From assembly GCF_004784475.1 (NCBI RefSeq), contig NZ_SRRT01000007.1, forward strand, positions 248,001 to 312,000: a stretch of 64,000 nucleotides of DNA, read 5' to 3'. This document shows positions 58,289-64,000 of the stretch, one piece after another (position 1 is the first letter of the stretch; the number at the start of each line of letters is the position of its first letter). The translations under genes were made by a program, and so were the position numbers. Source of the DNA: Streptomyces bauhiniae (lineage in GTDB: Bacteria > Actinomycetota > Actinomycetes > Streptomycetales > Streptomycetaceae). Below the pieces are notes generated by a model. That model was not told the DNA's origin, made no database searches, and was given only the letters and a program-made list of their open reading frames with translations.

Positions 58289-59629
58289 TCACGCCGCCGG
58301 CGTCAGCTCCTCGCTCCCCCTCGGCACGAACCGCAGATGCGGCCCCCGGTGCCAGCTCAGCCTCAGACGGAGATCCCCCGCGTGGGCCAGGAACAGCCCG
58401 ATGACCGCGGCCGCAGCCGCCGAGATCACGCCGCCCGCGACGAAACCGAAGCGGGCGCCGTAGGTGTCGGTGACCCAGCCGACGAGGGGAGCGCCGAGCG
58501 GGGTGCCGCCCATGAAGACCATCATGAAGAGGGACATCACACGGCCCCGCATGGCCGGGTCGGTGGACATCTGGACGGCGGTGTTGGCGGTGACGTTGAC
58601 CGTGAGGCCGAACGCGCCGATGGGGACCATCAGGAGGGCGAACAGCCAGTAGGACGGCGCCAGCGCGGCGACGATCTCCACCGTGCCGAAGGCCAGCGCG
58701 GCCGCGACCAGCACCCGGAACCGGGCCGTACCGCGCCGCGCGGCGAGCAGGGCGCCGATCAGGGAGCCGACGGCCATCAGGGTGTTGAAGAGGCTGTACG
58801 CACCGGCGCCGGCGTGGAACACGTCGTCGGCGAAGGCGGTGAGCCAGACGGGGAAGTTGAAGCCGAAGGTGCCGATGAACCCGACGAGCACGATGGGCCA
58901 GATCAGCTCCGGCCGCCCGGCGACATGCCGCAGCCCCTCCCGGAGCTGGCCCTTGCCGCGCGGGGCTCGGTCGACGGAGTGCAGCTCACGGGTGCGCATC
59001 AGCAGCAGCCCGGTGATGGGCGCGACGAAGGACAGCCCGTTGGCGAGGAACGCCCACCCGGTGCCCACTCCGGTGATCATCAGACCGGCGACCGCCGGGC
59101 CGACCAGCCGGGCGGACTGGAAGTTGGCCGAGTTCAGGCTGACCGCGTTCTGGAGCTGGCCGGGGCCGACCATCTCGGAGACGAAGGACTGCCGGGCCGG
59201 GTTGTCCACGACCGTGGCGAGACCGACCGCGAAGGCGGCGACGTACACGTGCCAGACCTGGACGTGTCCGGAGAGGGTGAGGGCGGCCAGCGCGAGGCCG
59301 GTGAGGGCCATCGCGGACTGGGTGAACAGCAGCGCGGGCCGCTTGGGCAGCCGGTCGACGAGGACACCGCCGTACAGGCCGAAGAGCAGCATAGGCAGGA
59401 ACTGCAGGGCGGTGGTGATGCCGACGGCCGCCGAGGAGCCGGTGAGGCTCAGCACCAGCCAGTCCTGGGCGATGCGCTGCATCCAGGTGCCGGTGTTGGA
59501 GACGACCTGACCGGCGAAGAACAGCCGGTAGTTCCGGACCTTCAGCGAGCTGAACATCGACGTTCTGCCGGTGGCCGGGGTAGTAGGTGCCGGTGCGGGG
59601 ACGGAAGCTGCTCCGGGTCCCGTACTCAA
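58289..59629 (-). CDS. MFS transporter (DHA3-like)
   Basis: 446 aa with 12 predicted TM helices. Motif A-like loop GGVLVDRLPKRPAL follows TM2 and DPAMRGRVMSLF lies later, fitting MFS drug/metabolite exporters (DHA3 type). TTG 59629 is chosen because a perfect AGGAGG lies 7 nt upstream; the next in-frame Met is 24 codons later. It is 29 nt downstream of the MarR gene and on the same strand, so it is likely MarR-controlled. Confidence 0.85.
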   Translation of the reverse strand: MSTGPGAASVPAPAPTTPATGRTSMFSSLKVRNYRLFFAGQVVSNTGTWMQRIAQDWLVLSLTGSSAAVGITTALQFLPMLLFGLYGGVLVDRLPKRPALLFTQSAMALTGLALAALTLSGHVQVWHVYVAAFAVGLATVVDNPARQSFVSEMVGPGQLQNAVSLNSANFQSARLVGPAVAGLMITGVGTGWAFLANGLSFVAPITGLLLMRTRELHSVDRAPRGKGQLREGLRHVAGRPELIWPIVLVGFIGTFGFNFPVWLTAFADDVFHAGAGAYSLFNTLMAVGSLIGALLAARRGTARFRVLVAAALAFGTVEIVAALAPSYWLFALLMVPIGAFGLTVNVTANTAVQMSTDPAMRGRVMSLFMMVFMGGTPLGAPLVGWVTDTYGARFGFVAGGVISAAAAAVIGLFLAHAGDLRLRLSWHRGPHLRFVPRGSEELTPAA

Positions 59630-59658
59630 AAGGTCGCCTCCTGAAGCGATAGCCGTGG

Positions 59659-60096
59659 CTACAGTTGCGCGAGCTTCTCCAGGACGGGGGCGGCGGCGCG
59701 CAGGGTGGCCCACTCGTCCTCGTCGAGGCCCTCGACCAGGCCGGCCAGGAACGCGTTGCGTTTGCGGCGGCTCTCGACGAGCATCGCCTCGGCCTGTTCG
59801 GTCCGGGTGACGACCTTCTGGCGCCGGTCCTCGGGATGCGGCTCGAGCCGGACCAGGCCCTTGGCCTCCAGGAGCGCGACGATGCGGGTCATCGAGGGCG
59901 GCTGGACGTGCTCCTTGCGCGCCAGCTCGCCCGGAGTGGCCTGTCCGCAGTTGGACAGCGTGCCCAGGACCGACATCTCGGTGGGGCTCAGCGACTCGTC
60001 GACCCGCTGGTGCTTGAGTCGACGGGACAGCCGCATCACGGCGGAGCGGAGGGAGTTCACGGCGGCCACGTCGTCGCCGTGGGTGAGGTCCGACAT
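59659..60096 (-). CDS. MarR-family regulator
   Basis: 145 aa with winged helix SPTEMSVLGTLSNCGQATPGELARKEHVQPPSMTRIVALLEAKGLVRLEPHPEDRRQKVV read as the MarR HTH in pieces, including the DRR wing motif. It precedes the MFS gene. The ATG is preceded by TAGGCT at 6 nt, and the TTAGCCTAA-containing region upstream is a candidate operator. Confidence 0.9.
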   Translation of the reverse strand: MSDLTHGDDVAAVNSLRSAVMRLSRRLKHQRVDESLSPTEMSVLGTLSNCGQATPGELARKEHVQPPSMTRIVALLEAKGLVRLEPHPEDRRQKVVTRTEQAEAMLVESRRKRNAFLAGLVEGLDEDEWATLRAAAPVLEKLAQL

Positions 60097-60102
60097 GTCT
60101 TT

Positions 60103-60108
60103 AGCCTA
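60103..60108 (-). promoter_or_regulatory. -10 box of leaderless marR gene, within a TTAG...CTAA operator-like region
   Basis: TAGGCT (minus strand) lies 6 nt before ATG 60096. It is contained in TTAGCCTAA (60102-60110) and faces CTAA at 60123-60126, so autorepression is plausible. Confidence 0.5.
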
Positions 60109-60249
60109 ACTCATTACCCTCACTAAGGAACGCCACCCCGCACGGCACGCCTCGTGATGTCCGCCACTGTGTCCAGTCATCACCCTTACGAGTGAGTCGG
60201 TTCCGAAAAGTGACCCATCGGGTGGCGGGATGTGGCGACCCTCTTACGC

Positions 60250-60432
60250 ATGGGGACCAGTGTGCTCAGCCTGCGGATGGACGGGGAGCTGCTAGAGAGG
60301 CTCCGGGAACGCGCGGCCAAGAGAGGGATGAGCGTGCAGGACTACGTGATCCGCACGCTCGTCAGGGACGACTTCGACGAGCGGTTCCAGACCGCCGTCG
60401 ACGAGACCGAGAAGTTCTACGGGGTCACATGA
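60250..60432 (+). CDS. Ribbon-helix-helix DNA-binding protein
   Basis: 60 aa. The RHH core is VLSLRMDGELLERLRERAAKRGMSVQDYVIRTLVRDDF. The C-terminus ETEKFYGVT is shared with the CopG/Arc-type small regulators of Streptomyces. No toxin gene lies nearby; it may be an autonomous regulator or an orphan antitoxin. ATG 60250 is taken as start, with GTG 60232 as an alternative. The stop overlaps a hairpin. Confidence 0.75.
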   Translation: MGTSVLSLRMDGELLERLRERAAKRGMSVQDYVIRTLVRDDFDERFQTAVDETEKFYGVT

Positions 60433-60448
60433 GACTCATGTGACCCCG
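60420..60448. terminator. Terminator overlapping the RHH stop codon
   Basis: CGGGGTCACATG / CATGTGACCCCG 12-bp stem with a 5-nt loop, which includes the RHH stop codon. It lies between convergent genes. Confidence 0.8.
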
Positions 60449-60471
60449 CAGGAAACTCAGCCGTGCCCCGG

Positions 60472-61923
60472 TCAGGTCAGACCAAGGGCCGGCATCAGGT
60501 AGTAGAAGCCGAAGACGGCCGCGACCACGTACATCGCCACCGGGATCTCCCGGCCGCGCCCGGCGGCCAGGCGGAGCACCACGAAGGTGATGAAGCCCAT
60601 GCCGATGCCGTTGGTGATCGAGTAGGTGAACGGCATCATCACCATGGTCACGAAGGCCGGGATGGCGATGGTGAAGTCGGCCCAGTCGATCTCCCGGATC
60701 GAGCCCGCCAGGATCAGGAAGCCGACCGCGAGCAGCGCGGGGGTGGCGGCCTGGGACGGCACCATGGTGGCGACCGGGGTGAGGAACAGCGAGACGCCGA
60801 ACAGGGCGCCGGTGACGACGTTGGCGAGACCCGTACGGGCACCCTCGCCGACGCCCGCGGTGGACTCCACGAAGCAGGTGGTGGCCGAGGAGGAGCTGGC
60901 GCCGCCGGCCGCGACGGCGAGGCCGTCGATCAGCAGGACCTTGTTGATGCCGGGCATCTGGCCCTGGGCGTCGGTCAGCTTGGCCTCGTCGCTGACGCCC
61001 ATGATCGTGCCCATGGCGTCGAAGAAGCAGGACAGCAGGACGGTGAAGACGAAGAGGACGCCGGTCAGCACGCCCACCTTGCCGAAGCCGCCGAACAGGC
61101 TGACCTTGCCGATCAGGCCGAAGTCCGGGGTGGCGACCGGGTTGCCCGGCCACTTCGGGGTGGTCAGGCCCCAGGACGGCACCTTGGCGACCAGGTTGAT
61201 GATCACCGCGAGGACGGTCATCGCCACGATGGAGATCAGGATCGCGCCCGGCACCTTGCGGACGATCAGCGCGAGGGTGAGCAGCACGCCCAGCACGAAG
61301 ACCAGCACCGGCCAGCCGGTGAGGTGACCGCCCGTGCCGAGGGTGAGCGGGACGGTGGTCTGGGCGATGTCCGGGATACGGGTGACGAAGCCGGAGTCGA
61401 CCAGGCCGATCAGCATGATGAACAGGCCGATGCCGATGGCGATGGCCTTGCGCAGCCCGTAGGGCACCGCGTTCATCACGCGCTCGCGCAGACCGGTGGC
61501 GACCAGCAGCATCACCACGAAGCCGGCGAGCACCACCATGCCCATCGCGTCCGGCCACGACATGCGCGGCGCGAGCTGGAGCGCGACGACCGTGTTGACG
61601 CCGAGCCCGGCCGCGAGCGCGATCGGGACGTTGCCGATCACACCCATCAGCAGGGTGGTGAAGGCGGCGGTGAGCGCGGTGGCCGTGACGAGCTGGCCGT
61701 TGTCCAAGTGGTGCCCGTACATGTCCTTGGCGCTGCCGAGGATGATCGGGTTCAGGACGATGATGTACGCCATCGCGAAGAACGTGGCGAAACCGCCCCG
61801 GATCTCCCGCGCGACGGAACTGCCGCGCTCGGAGATCTTGAAGTAGCGGTCGACGGCGCTGTAGGAGGGCTTTCCGCCTGGCTGTTCGGGGGAAGGAGCC
61901 TGGGCCGTGGCCGAGGTGGGCAT
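60472..61923 (-). CDS. NCS2-family permease (guanine/hypoxanthine or xanthine/uracil)
   Basis: 483 aa with about 13 TM segments. Family blocks: FATFFAMAYIIVLNPIIL, GNVPIALAAGLGVNTVVA, and ESTAGVGEGARTGLANVVTG (E.S.G...G.RTG..), which match AzgA-like guanine/hypoxanthine permeases. It likely imports purine bases by proton symport. ATG 61923 has AGAGGA upstream; ATG 61941 is an alternative. Confidence 0.88.
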   Translation of the reverse strand: MPTSATAQAPSPEQPGGKPSYSAVDRYFKISERGSSVAREIRGGFATFFAMAYIIVLNPIILGSAKDMYGHHLDNGQLVTATALTAAFTTLLMGVIGNVPIALAAGLGVNTVVALQLAPRMSWPDAMGMVVLAGFVVMLLVATGLRERVMNAVPYGLRKAIAIGIGLFIMLIGLVDSGFVTRIPDIAQTTVPLTLGTGGHLTGWPVLVFVLGVLLTLALIVRKVPGAILISIVAMTVLAVIINLVAKVPSWGLTTPKWPGNPVATPDFGLIGKVSLFGGFGKVGVLTGVLFVFTVLLSCFFDAMGTIMGVSDEAKLTDAQGQMPGINKVLLIDGLAVAAGGASSSSATTCFVESTAGVGEGARTGLANVVTGALFGVSLFLTPVATMVPSQAATPALLAVGFLILAGSIREIDWADFTIAIPAFVTMVMMPFTYSITNGIGMGFITFVVLRLAAGRGREIPVAMYVVAAVFGFYYLMPALGLT

Positions 61924-62103
61924 GCGAGTCCTCTTCACCATTCAGGGTTCCCCCGAGCCCCTTTGGAGTTTCGTACGAACAGAAACAGTCAAAGACAAAC
62001 CGCTTCAGTATGAACGTATGAAGCCTAGATCGCTATCTCCGCGCGTAGATATTCACCGAATGTCCGTGGGGCAGCGGGCTGCCGGGCGTGGCGTGGTGCC
62101 TCG

Positions 62104-62109
62104 TAAGCT
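62104..62109 (+). promoter_or_regulatory. -10 box of likely leaderless membrane protein gene
   Basis: TAAGCT ends 6 nt before ATG 62116 and there is no Shine-Dalgarno. Confidence 0.5.
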
Positions 62110-62115
62110 GTGCCC

Positions 62116-62385
62116 ATGACGAAGTGGACCCCCAAGCACGAAGCGCCGGAGCCCCTGGAGGGGCCCGTGGTCGCCACCATCACCGGCGGCACGATCGTGT
62201 GGTTCGTCCTCTTCCTGGTCCAGCTCCCCTTCTACGGCTGGTTCGAGGACCACGGCCATCTGTGGTGGGTGTGGACCTGTCTGGCCGGGGCCGGTCTCGG
62301 CCTGATCGGCATCTGGTACGTGCGCGGGCGGGACGCCGCTATCAAGCGGGCGGCGGCCGAGCGGGAGACCGTCCCCGCCGAGTGA
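62116..62385 (+). CDS. Small two-helix membrane protein
   Basis: 89 aa. Two TM helices, TIVWFVLFLVQLPFYGWF and HLWWVWTCLAGAGLGLIGIWYV, are joined by a short loop and followed by a charged tail. Similar DUF2530-like proteins are widespread in Actinobacteria; the function is unknown. ATG 62116. Confidence 0.75.
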   Translation: MTKWTPKHEAPEPLEGPVVATITGGTIVWFVLFLVQLPFYGWFEDHGHLWWVWTCLAGAGLGLIGIWYVRGRDAAIKRAAAERETVPAE

Positions 62386-62453
62386 CCTCCGGGTCGTGCG
62401 GGACCCCTGGACGGAATGCGGATTCCGTGTTGTCATGCCCACTGCTGTCCGAT

Positions 62454-62488
62454 GACAACGTTGTTTTCGCACGCTGAAAACGTTGCCT
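62454..62488. promoter_or_regulatory. LacI-like palindromic operator before the GH92 gene
   Basis: ACAACGTTGT (62455-62464) is a perfect 10-bp palindrome. A second AACGTT core lies at 62479-62484, 22 bp or about two helical turns away. TGACAACGTTGT resembles the GACAACGTTGTC-type sites of LacI-family sugar repressors. It lies 48-82 nt before the start of the mannosidase. Confidence 0.5.
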
Positions 62489-62535
62489 TGAACCACCCCT
62501 GAGCACGTCCGGCCCACCACCTCAGAGGTTTCTGC

Positions 62536-64000
62536 ATGACATGGACACGGCATATCGGTCGCTTCATGGCCGGGACACTGGCGGCGACCGCGCTGCTGGC
62601 CACCCCCGCCCACGCGCAGACCGACCCGCCCGCCCGGCTGACCGACCTCGTCAACCCGTTCATCGGCACCCAGAACGAGGGCAACACCTACCCCGGCGCG
62701 GCGGTGCCGTTCGGCATGGTGCAGCTCTCCCCCGACACCGGCCACAACACCGGCTACGACTACGCCCAGGACCACATCCGGGGCTTTTCCCTGGTCCACC
62801 TCTCCGGCGTCGGCTGCGGCCTCGGCGGTGACCTCCCGGTGCTGCCCACCACGGGCGACGTCACCACCACCGACTACGCGAAGTACGCGGCGAAGTTCAG
62901 CCACGACGACGAGTCCGCGAGCCCCGGCTACTACCGGGTCGGCCTGGACTCCGGCATCGAGGCCGAGCTGACCGCGACCGCCCGCACCGGTGTGCAGCGC
63001 TACACCTTCCCGGCCACCGACAAGGCCAACGTCCTGCTCAACGCGGGCCAGTCGCTGCACACCAAGGTCGCCACCGAGGTCGAGATCCTGGACGACCACA
63101 CCGTGCGCACCAGGCTCACCGGCCGCGGCTTCTGCCAGGACACGGTCCCCTACACGCTCTACACGATCACTCGTTTCGACCGCCCCTTCACCGCCCACGG
63201 CACCTGGACCGGGGCAGCCGTCACCGACGGCGCGAAGACCGGCGCGGACGGCGCCTACCTGCGGTTCGACACCCGCAAGGACCGCACGGTCGAGGCCACC
63301 ACCGCGCTGTCCTACGTGGACGCGCGGGGCGCGCTCGGCAATCTGCGCGCCGAGGGCGGCCGCTCCTTCGACGCGGTGCGCGGCGCGGCCCAGCGGGCCT
63401 GGGAGGACCGGCTGGACGACGTACGGGCGCGCGGCGGGAGCGACACGCTGCGCCGGACCTTCTACTCCTCGCTGTACCGGTCGTTCCTCGCGCCGAACAT
63501 CGGCAGCGACACCGACGGCCGCTACACCGGCTGGGACCAGAAGATCCACCGCACCCAGGGGTTCACCTACTACCAGAACTGGTCGCTGTGGGACACCTAC
63601 CGCACCCAGTCCCAGTTGCTCTCGCTGCTCGCGCCGCGTGAGGCGCGGGACATGGCGATCTCGGTGATCCGGATCGACGAGGAGAGCGGCTGGCTGCCCA
63701 AGTGGGGCTACGGCACGGTCGAGACCAACATCATGACCGGCGACCCGGTCACGCCGTTCCTCACCAACGCCTACCAGCAGGGGTTGCTGCACGGCTGGGA
63801 GGAGCGGGCGTACAAGGCGCTGAAGAAGAACGCGGACGGCGTGCCGCCCGCCGACTCGCCGGCCGTGGGCCGGGAGGCCAACCGGGAGTACCTCACCGAC
63901 GGCTTCGCCCCGTACGTGAAGGACCGCCCGCACGCCAAGCCCGGCGACTCGGACTACGACCACGGGGCGTCGGCCACGCTGGAGTACGCGCTGTCGGACG
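62536..64000 (+). CDS. Secreted GH92 alpha-mannosidase (partial, runs off window)
   Basis: 488 codons from ATG 62536 to the window end. The signal peptide is MTWTRHIGRFMAGTLAATAL, with likely cleavage after AHA. The mature start LTDLVNPFIGTQNEGNTYPGAAVPFGMVQLSPDT is the classic GH92 opening (GT...N..PGA..PFGM). The calcium/active-site region comes later and is partly present: SLYRSFLAPNIGSDTDGRYTG and YYQNWSLWDTYRTQSQLL. GH92 enzymes remove alpha-1,2/1,3/1,4/1,6-mannose. A LacI-like operator precedes it. Confidence 0.9.
   Translation, partial: MTWTRHIGRFMAGTLAATALLATPAHAQTDPPARLTDLVNPFIGTQNEGNTYPGAAVPFGMVQLSPDTGHNTGYDYAQDHIRGFSLVHLSGVGCGLGGDLPVLPTTGDVTTTDYAKYAAKFSHDDESASPGYYRVGLDSGIEAELTATARTGVQRYTFPATDKANVLLNAGQSLHTKVATEVEILDDHTVRTRLTGRGFCQDTVPYTLYTITRFDRPFTAHGTWTGAAVTDGAKTGADGAYLRFDTRKDRTVEATTALSYVDARGALGNLRAEGGRSFDAVRGAAQRAWEDRLDDVRARGGSDTLRRTFYSSLYRSFLAPNIGSDTDGRYTGWDQKIHRTQGFTYYQNWSLWDTYRTQSQLLSLLAPREARDMAISVIRIDEESGWLPKWGYGTVETNIMTGDPVTPFLTNAYQQGLLHGWEERAYKALKKNADGVPPADSPAVGREANREYLTDGFAPYVKDRPHAKPGDSDYDHGASATLEYALSD

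Noticed and set aside
1..64000. tRNA, rRNA, CRISPR arrays, insertion sequences, prophage or attachment sites
   Set aside because: None seen. No transposase or integrase motif, no spaced repeats of array type, and no tRNA-like cloverleaf noticed by eye.

Overview
The window is high-GC actinomycete DNA and almost certainly a Streptomyces chromosome. The GC-rich wobble bases, frequent GTG starts, many 4-nt start/stop overlaps, long false antisense ORFs and the first locus (afsR-afsS-afsK) all point that way. From memory, the gene order (afsR/afsS/afsK, sigma factor region, purU, dmdR1/desR, SIS protein, citrate synthase, a 4-coumarate-CoA ligase cluster, serC) follows the Streptomyces coelicolor core chromosome around SCO4426 to SCO4350; I could not run an alignment. 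No tRNA, rRNA, insertion sequence, prophage or CRISPR array was seen, so this looks like conserved core with some accessory genes.

1-6.1 kb: end of a membrane protein, then AfsR (SARP/NB-ARC/TPR regulator), a two-unit 11-nt operator, AfsS (63-aa triple-repeat protein) and, convergent to them, the membrane-associated Ser/Thr kinase AfsK, which phosphorylates AfsR in the known system. 6.2-13.1 kb: small enzymes and regulators (VOC protein, TetR, PdxH-like oxidase, GNAT, flavin monooxygenase, MFS transporter, AraC/GlxA regulator). 13.4-16.8 kb: a sigma-factor control area with a HATPase, a STAS protein, an ECF-like sigma factor and a zinc-finger/DinB-like putative anti-sigma factor. 16.9-26.2 kb: purU, a conserved protein, a substrate-binding lipoprotein, a repeat-bearing membrane protein, an HTH/TPR regulator, a PrimPol-like protein and an ABC-2 exporter pair.

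26.2-32.9 kb: an alpha/beta hydrolase lacking its serine, the iron regulator DmdR1/DesR, a SIS sugar-phosphate protein, a PAS/GAF protein, a likely small RNA transcript, pdxH and a citrate synthase. 32.9-44.5 kb: a minus-strand run whose genes are mostly start/stop coupled: DinB-like protein, AtuA-like protein, Pro/Arg-rich linker ORF, acyl-CoA carboxylase beta and alpha, acyl-CoA dehydrogenase, 4CL-like ligase, enoyl-CoA hydratase and TetR. A Cys-containing leader peptide and a 2-oxoglutarate/Fe oxygenase follow. Together these look like a pathway that activates, dehydrogenates, carboxylates and hydrates a branched or aromatic acyl-CoA.

44.6-64 kb: phosphotransferase-fold protein, EamA exporter, FemAB transferase, metallophosphoesterase coupled to a large FAD/Fe-S dehydrogenase, serC, secreted beta-propeller protein, SGNH hydrolase, Uma2 protein, aldo/keto reductase, a 28-aa membrane peptide, thpR, an IMPase-like protein with altered metal ligands, MarR/MFS pair, RHH protein, NCS2 purine permease, and the start of a secreted GH92 mannosidase behind a palindromic operator.

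The most useful second-look items are the strand-biased 30-nt intergenic repeat in three copies, the 30.6-30.84 kb small transcript, the Cys leader peptide, the coupled Pro-rich linker ORF, two enzymes with missing catalytic residues, and the large number of genes with a -10 box 6-7 nt before the start codon, which implies leaderless mRNAs.
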